A DNA stretch of 7,244 nt from Actinomycetota bacterium (GTDB lineage: Bacteria; Actinomycetota; Acidimicrobiia; Acidimicrobiales; Ilumatobacteraceae): positions 1 through 7,244 of the forward strand of contig SXYT01000102.1 of NCBI GenBank assembly GCA_005788205.1, given 5' to 3'. The position numbers and the translations under genes were made by a program. The number at the start of each line of letters is the position of its first letter. Within the stretch, counting starts at the first letter, position 1. Below the pieces are notes generated by a model. It did not search any database and had not been told where the DNA came from. It was given only the letters and a program-made list of their open reading frames with translations. Below, in pieces: positions 1 through 6,093 of this stretch.

Positions 1-703
1 CGTCCTTCCGCTCGGGGCCGTGGAGCAACACGGTCCCCATCTTCCCCTGGGGACGGATCTCTTCGTGGCGGATGCAGTCTCCCGCGCGGCTGTCGAGGCG
101 CACGGGGAGGCCCACGACGTGTGGCTCCTCCCGCCGCTCGGATTCACGAAGTCGAACGAGCACGCCTGGTCCCCCGGCACGGTGTGGCTCTCGGCGGAGA
201 CCCTGCTCGCGGTGCTGAACGACATCGGCCGGAGCATTGCGGCGACGCCAGCGACGCGACTGCTCTTTCTGAACGGCCACGGCGGCAACAGCGCGCTCTT
301 GCAGGTGGCGAACCGCGAGCTGCGCTTGAGGCATGGCCTCAGGACGTTCCTGGCGCACCCGCACTTGCCTGCGGACCAGGGCGGGTCTTCGCCGGCAGGC
401 GAGCTGGGCATGGGAATCCACGGCGGGACCGACGAGACATCGGTGATGCTCCACATCCGGCCCGACCTGGTCGACATGTCGAAGGCGGTCCGGCGGGTGC
501 CCGAGGGCTTGGCGGGAAACACCCACGTGAGGTTCGGCGGGTCGGTCCCGTTCGGCTGGCTGTCGAACGACTTTTTCCCGGAGGGTCACATCGGCGACCC
601 CACGCTCGCGACTGCGGACCTCGGCAGCCGCATGTTCGGCACTGCTGTGACCACGCTGGGCGAGGTGTTCGGCGAGGTGTCGAGGTTCGATTTCGGCCGC
701 TGA
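1..703 (+). CDS. Creatininase-family metal-dependent amidohydrolase, 5'-truncated by window edge
   Basis: The gene is partial. The open frame enters from the left edge (first full codon at 2) and ends at TGA 701-703, leaving 233 visible residues. The GTG at 20 is not the true start, because the residues before it (VLPLGA, leading into VEQHG) already belong to the conserved N-terminal strand. Members are usually about 240-270 residues, so only a short N-terminus is missing. Counting visible residues, the metal-site motif is Glu8-x-His10 with Asp19 nine residues on, matching the spacing in Pseudomonas creatininase. GHGGN lies at 92-96 and HGGTDETS at about 140-147, where the family has HAGxxETS. 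These enzymes are cytoplasmic hydrolases of cyclic amides and related amides. The family also includes mycofactocin MftE and the deformylase ArfB, and nothing here assigns it to those. It converges on the importer operon, which suggests but does not prove a shared pathway. The family call is strong and the substrate is unknown. Confidence 0.9.
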   Translation, partial: VLPLGAVEQHGPHLPLGTDLFVADAVSRAAVEAHGEAHDVWLLPPLGFTKSNEHAWSPGTVWLSAETLLAVLNDIGRSIAATPATRLLFLNGHGGNSALLQVANRELRLRHGLRTFLAHPHLPADQGGSSPAGELGMGIHGGTDETSVMLHIRPDLVDMSKAVRRVPEGLAGNTHVRFGGSVPFGWLSNDFFPEGHIGDPTLATADLGSRMFGTAVTTLGEVFGEVSRFDFGR

Positions 704-756
704 GGCGCCGTTTCGCTGCCCGTCAGCAGGTCCCTTTCCCTCTCGGTGAACGCAAA

Positions 757-783
757 ACGGGGAGGGGCTGCGCCCCTCCCCGT
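757..783 (-). terminator. Rho-independent-type terminator for the minus-strand importer operon
   Basis: A perfect 12-bp inverted repeat (757-768 with 772-783) encloses a 3-base loop. Read on the minus strand, the stem is followed by TTTTG, with the first T in the last base pair. It lies about 24 bp past the stop codon of the substrate-binding protein. On the plus strand no T-run follows the stem, so it best fits the minus-strand operon, though such a stable hairpin could also slow readthrough from the convergent creatininase gene. Confidence 0.75.
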
Positions 784-806
784 CGAGTGCGGTGGTTGAC
801 CGTTGC

Positions 807-1970
807 TCAGCCGAGCTTGATGTTCGGGTCGATGAACTCGTTGGTCACGATGTCCTCGGCCGTCAGGCCCTCCTTCACCTTGGCACCGGTGGTCTGGTAG
901 ACCGGGGTCGCCAGGGCGATGAAGTCGGTGACGCGCTGCAGGTCGAAGGACCCGAGAGTGCCGTCGGGGCTGTTCGCCACGAGCTTGTCGGCGAGCTGCT
1001 TCTCGACCGAGGCGGCTGCCTGGCCCGCGTCGTAGACCCATCCGTTGTTGAACTGGTTCACGGCATCGAGGATCATGGCGTTGGTGGTGTCGGGGCTCTG
1101 GACGTAGTCGAGCAGCGCCTGCTGCATGACCGGCACGAGCTTCTTCAGGCACTCAGCGTTCTTCGAGAGGCTCTCCGGGGTGCCGCCGAGCGAGGAGGCA
1201 TAGGCCGTCCAGCCGGCATCGTGGATGTACTGGTACGCGACCGGCTTCATCCAGTCCTTGAGGACCTTCTCGTAGAAGTACGGCTCGGCCGTGCCGAAGC
1301 CCTGCTGGGCGTCCTTGCCCCCGGCCGCGACGAACGAAGCCGGTGTGCCGTCGTACGTGCCGTCGACCTGCTTCTTGTCGAGGATGCCGTTGGCGGTGAA
1401 GTAGTCCATGTAGGCGGCGCCGTCGAAGTAGCGGACCTTCACGCCGGGCTCCTTGAGATCAGCGATCGTCTTGGCGTCCGCGTAGGTCGCGGGGTCCCAC
1501 ATGATGATCTGCGGGTTGATGTTGAACGGTGCGAAGACAGCCTTGGTCGGCTTCTCGACGGAGTTGCTCACTGCTTCGTCCGTGCTGGTGAAACCGAGCA
1601 TGATCTCGGGATCCTGGTACAGCAGAGCGGTGACCTGCTGGTAGCCGACAGCCGGGCCGCCGGGACGGACCTCGACCTGGACGCCGGTCTTCTCGCCATT
1701 GGCGACGAGGTCACCTCGGACGGCGACCTTTTCCGTGTCGACCTCGTAGCCGGCTCCGATGAGCTGGTACAGCATGCCGTGCTCGGACTCGGGGTTCCAG
1801 TCTGTCTGGAGGATGACCTTTGCGGGGCAGACGCCCGAAAGGTCGATTGCGCCTGCGGCAGGCGCATCGCCGGCCGGGGCGGTCGTGTCGGAACTCGAGT
1901 CGCCGCCGCCGCACGCCGAGAGCGTGAGTGCTGCGACCATCGAGATGCCGAGAAGTGATCTCTTCATCAT
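807..1970 (-). CDS. ABC importer substrate-binding lipoprotein, NMT1/THI5-SsuA-like
   Basis: This is the extracytoplasmic binding lipoprotein of the ABC importer encoded just upstream, 387 residues. A short basic N-terminus (MMKR) leads into a hydrophobic stretch ending in the lipobox LSAC. Cys20 is therefore the expected lipidated residue, followed by a Gly/Ser/Asp/Thr/Ala-rich linker to about residue 45. The mature part opens with KVILQTDWNPESEHG (51-65), the usual first strand of NMT1/THI5-like and nitrate/sulfonate/taurine-type binding proteins. Cys48 and Cys274 are the only other cysteines I noted and could form a disulfide (inference). At 387 residues it is longer than typical SsuA/TauA proteins (about 320-340). 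The start is the first of two adjacent ATGs. AGGAG sits 6 bases upstream of it and 9 bases upstream of the second ATG (1967), which cannot be excluded. The gap to the permease stop is 41 bp. The ligand is unknown; related proteins bind pyrimidine precursors, sulfonates, nitrate or aromatic compounds. Confidence 0.9.
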   Translation of the reverse strand: MMKRSLLGISMVAALTLSACGGGDSSSDTTAPAGDAPAAGAIDLSGVCPAKVILQTDWNPESEHGMLYQLIGAGYEVDTEKVAVRGDLVANGEKTGVQVEVRPGGPAVGYQQVTALLYQDPEIMLGFTSTDEAVSNSVEKPTKAVFAPFNINPQIIMWDPATYADAKTIADLKEPGVKVRYFDGAAYMDYFTANGILDKKQVDGTYDGTPASFVAAGGKDAQQGFGTAEPYFYEKVLKDWMKPVAYQYIHDAGWTAYASSLGGTPESLSKNAECLKKLVPVMQQALLDYVQSPDTTNAMILDAVNQFNNGWVYDAGQAAASVEKQLADKLVANSPDGTLGSFDLQRVTDFIALATPVYQTTGAKVKEGLTAEDIVTNEFIDPNIKLG

Positions 1971-1974
1971 TGGT

Positions 1975-1981
1975 TTCTCCT
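1975..1981 (-). promoter_or_regulatory. Ribosome binding site of the substrate-binding protein
   Basis: On the minus strand AGGAGAA lies just upstream of the tandem ATG codons (1970 and 1967). It is a near-ideal Shine-Dalgarno sequence and stronger than those of the neighbouring genes. That fits the usual need for more binding protein than permease or ATPase, which is an inference. Confidence 0.7.
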
Positions 1982-2011
1982 GTGTGGGTGAGGTTGATTC
2001 TGCATGGCGGG

Positions 2012-2884
2012 TCATTGACCCCTGGTGGTGATGTGCCATTTCCCGATGGCTCTGCGGGAGAGCCAACCGAAGAAGAGGAACACAACCAGACCTAGGACAC
2101 TCGCCATGATGATGGCGGTGATGAGTTCGGCGCCCCAGAGGCGCGAGCGGTAGACATCGATCTGTGCGCCGATGCCGACGGTTCCACCCTGACGGAAGTA
2201 GAAGTCGCCGACGACGGCGCCGATGACGGCGAGGCCCGCGGAGATCCGGAGGCCGACGAAAATGTTGGGCAGAGCGGCGGGGAACTGGAGTTTGGTCAGT
2301 CTCACCCAGCGGGTGGACCCCTGCAGCGTGAAGAGCTCGTGCTGGCTCTTCTCCGCTGACAGCAGCCCGAAGAGGGTGTTGCTGACGATGGGGAAGATGG
2401 AGATGAGGACGACGACGAGGAGCCGCTGCTTCGTCGATCCGTCGATGAGGGCCCTGATGAGCGGTGTGAGTGCGAGGATCGGCGCGGACTGGACAGCAAC
2501 GAGGTACGGCCAGGTCGCACGTTCGAGCCACTGCTTGCTGCTCATCAGCACGGCGAGCGTCATGCCGATGACAATCGTGATGCCGAGGCCCATGAGTGCG
2601 ATCTTCGCGCTGTCCCAGAGGGACATGAGAATCGGCTGGAACCCCCGGCGCTCACCTGTGCGCCACACGAGGAACCCGTCCGTGATGACTTTGTGTGGAG
2701 TGGGGAGCAGGAACCTCTTCTGCGGTGGGAGGATGACGGAGGAGAGCAGATACCAGAGTCCGACGAAGAGGGCGAACACGACTGCAGGCCCGACGTAGTC
2801 GGAGAAGCGCCGGCTGGTGCTCATCTCCGGAAGCACCTCGTTCAGCATCGCGGCATCCACGGGTGGGGTCGCCATCTCGCTCAT
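2012..2884 (-). CDS. ABC importer permease, SsuC/TauC-like (BPD_transp_1)
   Basis: This is the integral membrane subunit of the importer, 290 residues. A hydrophilic N-terminus (about 1-30) is followed by a membrane segment at about 31-52, then hydrophobic stretches near 95-115, 125-145, 154-176, 208-228 and 252-273, in line with the family's usual six spans. The cytoplasmic coupling (EAA) loop is recognisable at about 183-215: EL-FTLQG, then an FPAALPNIFVGLRIS run that matches the SsuC/TauC pattern (G, LPAALP, GLR). The start is ATG 2884, with MSEMATPP following. It overlaps the ATPase stop as ATGA (2881-2884), which implies translational coupling. An in-frame GTG or ATG further upstream (2923) would run into the ATPase gene and adds no conserved residues. 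It should pair with the downstream lipoprotein and the upstream ATPase. The substrate cannot be read from this subunit. Confidence 0.92.
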   Translation of the reverse strand: MSEMATPPVDAAMLNEVLPEMSTSRRFSDYVGPAVVFALFVGLWYLLSSVILPPQKRFLLPTPHKVITDGFLVWRTGERRGFQPILMSLWDSAKIALMGLGITIVIGMTLAVLMSSKQWLERATWPYLVAVQSAPILALTPLIRALIDGSTKQRLLVVVLISIFPIVSNTLFGLLSAEKSQHELFTLQGSTRWVRLTKLQFPAALPNIFVGLRISAGLAVIGAVVGDFYFRQGGTVGIGAQIDVYRSRLWGAELITAIIMASVLGLVVFLFFGWLSRRAIGKWHITTRGQ

Positions 2885-3627
2885 TGGAGTGCCCCCCGGA
2901 GGGCGTGCGACACCTTCGCGCACGTCTCGCCGAACTCCGCGGTGTACCGGAGGTCGTGCGTGCGCGGGTAGGCGAACGGGATGTCAATCGATGCGATGAT
3001 CCGTCCCGGCCGCGCAGACATCACGAGGACCTTGGTGGACATGTAGACGGCCTCGGATATCGAGTGTGTGATGAACAGGCCGGCGAACCCCTGCGACTGG
3101 AACAGTGACAGCAGCTCGTCGTTCAGGCGCTCGCGGGTGATCTCGTCGAGGGCCCCGAAGGGCTCGTCGAACAGGAACACCTCAGGGTGCATGACGAGCG
3201 ACCGCGCGAGCGATGCCCTCATCCGCATGCCGCCCGACAACTGGCGCGGGTACTTGTCTTCGAAGCCGGTGAGACCGACGAGCTCGATCGCGGCGGCCGC
3301 GCGCTCCGCGCGCTCCGCCTTGTTGAGGCCGTGGAGCTCGGCGATGAGCTCCACGTTGCGGCGGACGTTGCGCCACGCCATGAGTGTGGCGTCCTGGAAC
3401 ACGTACCCGATGCTGTCCCGGTCGACCCGGCAGGTGCCGCCGGTGGCCGACTCGAGATTCGACGCGATGCGCAGGAGCGTTGACTTGCCGCAGCCACTCG
3501 GGCCGACGACCGTCACGAACTCGCCTGGGGATATGGAGAGGGACACGTCCTCGAGTGCCTGGGTCCCGTCCGGGAAGCGCATCGACACCGACTCGAAGCT
3601 CAGTGCGGGTGGTCTGGGCTGTGTCAT
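2881..3627 (-). CDS. ABC importer ATPase, SsuB/TauB-like
   Basis: This is the cytoplasmic nucleotide-binding subunit that energises the importer, 248 residues, a normal length for the family. All catalytic elements are present in order: Walker A GPSGCGKST (42-50), Q-loop VFQD (76-79), signature LSGGM (130-134), Walker B with LFDEP (152-156), D-loop ALDE (159-162) and switch His188 (ITHS). The Q-loop region (DATLMAWRNV) is typical of the nitrate/sulfonate/taurine group. The chosen start is ATG 3627. It has no good Shine-Dalgarno of its own, only a loose GGCGG, but overlaps the stop of an 18-codon leader ORF as ATGA. An in-frame GTG at 3654 is possible. The open frame extends upstream to 4059 only because the amidohydrolase gene occupies that stretch in another frame. 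The 3' end overlaps the permease start by 4 bp. Confidence 0.93.
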   Translation of the reverse strand: MTQPRPPALSFESVSMRFPDGTQALEDVSLSISPGEFVTVVGPSGCGKSTLLRIASNLESATGGTCRVDRDSIGYVFQDATLMAWRNVRRNVELIAELHGLNKAERAERAAAAIELVGLTGFEDKYPRQLSGGMRMRASLARSLVMHPEVFLFDEPFGALDEITRERLNDELLSLFQSQGFAGLFITHSISEAVYMSTKVLVMSARPGRIIASIDIPFAYPRTHDLRYTAEFGETCAKVSHALRGALQ

Positions 3628-3680
3628 CGTGCCGCCGTTCTCGACTTCTGACACCCGATGATCACGCACGCACCGAACAT
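3624..3680 (-). CDS. Possible 18-residue leader peptide upstream of the ABC ATPase
   Basis: A short ORF (ATG 3680, TGA 3624-3626) follows the best Shine-Dalgarno sequence in this gap, GGAGGA at 3691-3696 on the minus strand, at 10-base spacing. Its TGA stop overlaps the ATPase ATG as ATGA, so ribosomes finishing it could restart on the ATPase. The peptide reads MFGACVIIGCQKSRTAAR and matches no family I recognise. It could be a translated leader that couples or tunes ATPase expression, or the Shine-Dalgarno match may be accidental. No attenuator hairpin was evident. Confidence 0.35.
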   Translation of the reverse strand: MFGACVIIGCQKSRTAAR

Positions 3681-3709
3681 AAACGATGGTTCCTCCGTAT
3701 GCGTCACGC

Positions 3710-3730
3710 CACTGTTTACTTTCTGTTCCG
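3710..3730 (+). promoter_or_regulatory. Candidate direct-repeat operator (copy 1) upstream of the importer genes
   Basis: The plus strand reads CACTGTTTAC, four bases, then TGTTCCG. The two TGTT units start 11 bp apart (3713 and 3724). Nearly the same arrangement occurs at 6062-6083. It overlaps the TAA stop of the amidohydrolase gene and lies about 85 bp upstream of the ATPase start. An 11-bp direct repeat suggests tandem binding of an OmpR-type response regulator, but this is inference from two copies only. Confidence 0.4.
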
Positions 3731-4834
3731 ATTGGACCCGGTTGAGGGGCCCGCGTCCTCGACGCGACGGTCGGGGGCTCCGGTCGCCAACGCCTCCCGC
3801 ACAGTAGTTGCCCTGACGGAGAGGGCTGGAGACGTGCCGCTGGCCGTCTCTGGTTCGCGGGCACCGATCGCGCGTGCCGCTGACGCGGTGACGCACTCGA
3901 GGGCCTCCTCGGGGGAAAGGTGGGCGACCGTGACGAGGAGGTTCGCGGCCTCCAGTGGATCGGCACGGCCCATGGGGTTGAAAGGGTCCTGCAGGTTGTC
4001 GCCACCGGCGCACACGTTGACGCCCTCCTCAAGGAGCACCCGCACGGGAGCGAGCGCACGCGGGGGAGCGGTCCGCACTCCGTTCGCCTGCAGGTAGAGG
4101 TTCGTCTGGGGCAGGCTTACTACGGAAATGCCCGCCGCCGCCGCCTTGCGGGCGACCGCTCTCTGCTCGTTCTCCGGACGCATCGACAGGCTGACGCAGT
4201 GGCTCGCCACCGCGCTCACGCCGCTCCCGGTGCGCAGCATGAGGTCGGCCAGCAACTCGAGGTCCCGCGAGGCGGGGTCGAGGTTCTCGTCGGCGTGCAG
4301 ATCGAGCGGGAGCCCTGAGGCGGTGGCTAGGGAGTGGAGGTACTCGACTGCACCCGCGGGATCGTCGTCGAGGTGGGGGCAGCCGCCCACCACGTCGGCT
4401 CCAGCCGCCACCGCACGGTCCGCCAGTGCCCTGAGCCCCGTCGATTCGGGCCCCGTGACGGGCCATGAGAGAAGCATCGCGACCTGCACGTCGATGAATC
4501 CCGCACAGTCCTTCTTCGCCGCGAGCAGTGCCTCGAGCGACTCGAGACCGTTCGCGAGCGTGACGTCGGCATGGGTGCGCACGGTGGAGACCCCGTTCGC
4601 CGCGTACATCCTGAGGGCACGCACGGCCCGTTCGTGGGTGTCGGCCGGCGTGATGGACTCCCGTGCTGCATCGAGAGCGATGATGGCTCCCATGAGGTCG
4701 CTGGACTCGTTCCGGACGCGCTCGGCGAGGAACGCCTTGTCGATGTGTGCGTGCGGCTCCACGAGCATCGGCAGGTGGATGCGTGCCTCCACGCCCGGCA
4801 CGGTGACGGCGCCCGGAAGGTCTGCGGTGCTCAC
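3716..4834 (-). CDS. Cytosine-deaminase-like amidohydrolase (CodA/AtzC group), substrate unknown
   Basis: This is a cytoplasmic metal-dependent hydrolase of the amidohydrolase superfamily, 372 residues. Motifs follow E. coli cytosine deaminase closely: PHAHID (27-32; His28/His30 as first metal ligands), HADE (180-183; His180, Glu183), ASHC (His212), and GGDNLQDPFNPMG (277-289) with the expected catalytic/metal Asp279. The segment NLYLQ (245-249) matches CodA's NIHLQ. Two differences stand out. The CodA FPQEG loop, whose Gln contacts cytosine, is replaced here by LSWPVTG (123-129). The N-terminal beta-sandwich strands are also nearly absent, because the metal motif begins about 35 residues earlier than in CodA. 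The C-terminus likewise ends soon after the VREALATGAP stretch. The start is GTG 4834, overlapping the LLM stop as GTGA with no clear Shine-Dalgarno, which indicates translational coupling. It probably acts on a cyclic or amino-heterocyclic compound handled with the neighbouring monooxygenase and importer. Deamination versus amide-bond hydrolysis cannot be decided. Confidence 0.85.
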   Translation of the reverse strand: MSTADLPGAVTVPGVEARIHLPMLVEPHAHIDKAFLAERVRNESSDLMGAIIALDAARESITPADTHERAVRALRMYAANGVSTVRTHADVTLANGLESLEALLAAKKDCAGFIDVQVAMLLSWPVTGPESTGLRALADRAVAAGADVVGGCPHLDDDPAGAVEYLHSLATASGLPLDLHADENLDPASRDLELLADLMLRTGSGVSAVASHCVSLSMRPENEQRAVARKAAAAGISVVSLPQTNLYLQANGVRTAPPRALAPVRVLLEEGVNVCAGGDNLQDPFNPMGRADPLEAANLLVTVAHLSPEEALECVTASAARAIGAREPETASGTSPALSVRATTVREALATGAPDRRVEDAGPSTGSNRNRK

Positions 4835-6018
4835 ACGAGGGGGGAGAGCGACGGAAGCGGCCTGCGCTCCATCTTCTCCCCGAGACGCGGCAGCACTTCC
4901 TCGGCCACGAGGTGCATCTGCTCGGTCATCTCCTCGCGCGTGACTCCCGGGAAATCAAAGAAGAAACAAATGTGCTTGAGATCGAGGAGGTCACGCCAGA
5001 ACCCGAGAGTGTCGACGGCATCGTCGATGGAGCCGACGATCTGGATCTTCTGCTCGTTCGATTCCTCGACAGTGGGATTGTGGTTGAACGCGACCTTCGA
5101 CCCGTCGGGGTTGCGGTAGCTGGAGAAGCGGCCGTAGGGGGAGAGGAAGTTGCAGAACTCCACGTGTCCGGGTCGGCCCTTGACCATTGCCTGTTCGCGG
5201 GTCTTGCCGACGTGGATGTTCATCACGAGGCACCTGTCCTCGCCCGGCCCGACGGGCTTGCCCATCTCGTCGCGGATCTCGGCGTAACGGTCCCACTTCT
5301 GCTTCTGGCTGTCCGCGTTCTGCAGCCAGTACACAGCCTTGTGGCCCGCGCGGGGCACGTACTCGATCGTCTCTGGGCTGGTCACGGGCTGGTACACGTC
5401 GACGTGGCGTTCCGGGCGGGGGATGAGCGTCAGGTCGTCCACGTAGCTGCCGCGGTCTGGGATCTCGTCGGGCGGGAAGACGAACTGCTTGCCGCGGTAG
5501 CTGAACCGCTCGTTCGCCCACGCGAGCTTGATGACCTCGAGCGCCTCCTCGAAGATCTCGCGGTTCTGGCGGTCGTGCTCGGCCGACATCTCGTTGTCAC
5601 CGGAGGCGACGACCGTGCCGAGGCTCCAGGCCTCGCGCGGGACGGTGCCGCGGCCCACGCCGAACTCCATGCGCCCGCCGGTGATGATGTCGGCGATCGC
5701 GAAATCTTCGGCCAGGCGCAGTGGGTGCCACTGGGGCACCACGTTGAACATCTGCCCGAGGCGCAGCTCCTTGGTCTGTGTCGCCAGGTGCTGTCCGAAC
5801 TGGATCAGGTTCGGGAGCACCTCGTAGCCCTCGTACTGGAAGTGGTGCTCGGTGAGCCACATCGTGTCGTACCCGAGCGAGTCCATGGTTCGGGACCACG
5901 CGAGGAGGTTGCGGTAGCACTCAATGACGTCGGTGTTGCCGTACCGCCTGTCAGTCGGGGCAACCTGACCGGCGTCCGGCATCGGGACCGTGCAGAAAAA
6001 ATTCGCATCAACTCGCAT
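4831..6018 (-). CDS. Luciferase-like (LLM class) flavin-dependent monooxygenase
   Basis: This is a predicted FMN-dependent oxygenase of the bacterial luciferase superfamily, 395 residues from ATG 6018. The barrel is recognisable from VDANFFCTVP at the N-terminus, WLTEHHF (54-60, the usual TEHHF/AEHHF motif) and RLAEDFAIAD...GGRMEFGVGRG (101-124), the most conserved LLM stretch, which lies near the flavin. The C-terminal part (GSIDDAVDTLGFWRDL, then HICFFFDFPG) is also typical. LLM enzymes use reduced flavin and oxygen to hydroxylate, Baeyer-Villiger-oxidise or ring-open small substrates, and the pyrimidine-opening RutA is one member; direct identity with RutA is not supported. An in-frame GTG at 6024 is an equal alternative start, as neither has a strong Shine-Dalgarno. 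The gene is the first of the coupled pair with the amidohydrolase (4-bp overlap at 4831-4834). A 75-bp gap separates it from the GDPD gene and carries a candidate operator, so transcription may begin there. Confidence 0.88.
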   Translation of the reverse strand: MRVDANFFCTVPMPDAGQVAPTDRRYGNTDVIECYRNLLAWSRTMDSLGYDTMWLTEHHFQYEGYEVLPNLIQFGQHLATQTKELRLGQMFNVVPQWHPLRLAEDFAIADIITGGRMEFGVGRGTVPREAWSLGTVVASGDNEMSAEHDRQNREIFEEALEVIKLAWANERFSYRGKQFVFPPDEIPDRGSYVDDLTLIPRPERHVDVYQPVTSPETIEYVPRAGHKAVYWLQNADSQKQKWDRYAEIRDEMGKPVGPGEDRCLVMNIHVGKTREQAMVKGRPGHVEFCNFLSPYGRFSSYRNPDGSKVAFNHNPTVEESNEQKIQIVGSIDDAVDTLGFWRDLLDLKHICFFFDFPGVTREEMTEQMHLVAEEVLPRLGEKMERRPLPSLSPLV

Positions 6019-6093
6019 GGCCACACCGTAATTCGCCCCGGGGGCCGGGCTGTCAGCGCCCGGTGAACAAGTTGTAAACAGTGCGTTCGGGGT
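6019..6093 (-). promoter_or_regulatory. Gap upstream of the LLM gene: likely promoter/operator region
   Basis: This 75-bp non-coding gap separates the GDPD stop from the LLM start. It holds a TGTT direct-repeat motif (6062-6083) and a GC-rich inverted repeat (CCGGGC at 6045-6050, GCCCGG at 6058-6063). No convincing -35/-10 pair was found. TTTACA (6073-6078) has no AT-rich -10 at the right distance, and a GAATTA/TACGGT stretch close to the start codon could only serve a leaderless or nearly leaderless transcript. Confidence 0.35.
6062..6083 (-). promoter_or_regulatory. Candidate direct-repeat operator (copy 2) upstream of the LLM gene
   Basis: The minus strand reads CACTGTTTAC, AACT, TGTTCACC. 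The two TGTTYAC units (6080-6074 and 6069-6063) are 11 bp apart. The first ten bases are identical to copy 1 at 3710-3719, and the second unit agrees in TGTTC. Across the 19-base core, 15 positions match. The second unit (GTTCACC) is the best conserved half of the actinobacterial PHO-box direct repeat as I know it, so a PhoP/RegX3-type regulator is one candidate. Confidence 0.45.

Noticed and set aside
1..703. Mycofactocin gene mftE
   Set aside because: MftE belongs to the same family, but no mftA-D or other mycofactocin gene is nearby, so only the family name is used.
792..1958. Long open frame on the plus strand opposite the substrate-binding protein (388 codons)
   Set aside because: Its translation is low-complexity Val/Asp/Leu/Gly-rich text with no family resemblance. 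It is the antisense shadow of a high-GC gene whose minus-strand product is clearly a lipoprotein.
807..3627. ThiXYZ-type importer of thiamine pyrimidine precursors
   Set aside because: The binding protein belongs to the broad NMT1/THI5-like group, but no TenA-like hydrolase, other thiamine gene or upstream TPP riboswitch is visible. The substrate is left open.
2881..4059. 392-residue version of the ABC ATPase starting at 4059
   Set aside because: The extra N-terminal 144 residues are Arg/Pro/Ser-rich and overlap the amidohydrolase gene in another frame. Homology begins just after ATG 3627.
3716..6018. Rut-type uracil degradation operon
   Set aside because: LLM plus hydrolase recalls RutA chemistry, but no RutB-F homologues are present and the LLM shows only general family motifs. 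Only an analogy is kept.
6045..6063. GC-rich hairpin after the GDPD gene as a terminator
   Set aside because: The stem is only 6 bp with a 7-base loop and no T-run follows on the minus strand, so an intrinsic terminator is not supported.
4912..6066. Long open frame on the plus strand opposite the LLM gene (384 codons)
   Set aside because: It is an antisense shadow with repetitive Val/Leu/Asp/Arg composition and no motifs, while the minus-strand frame has full LLM motifs.
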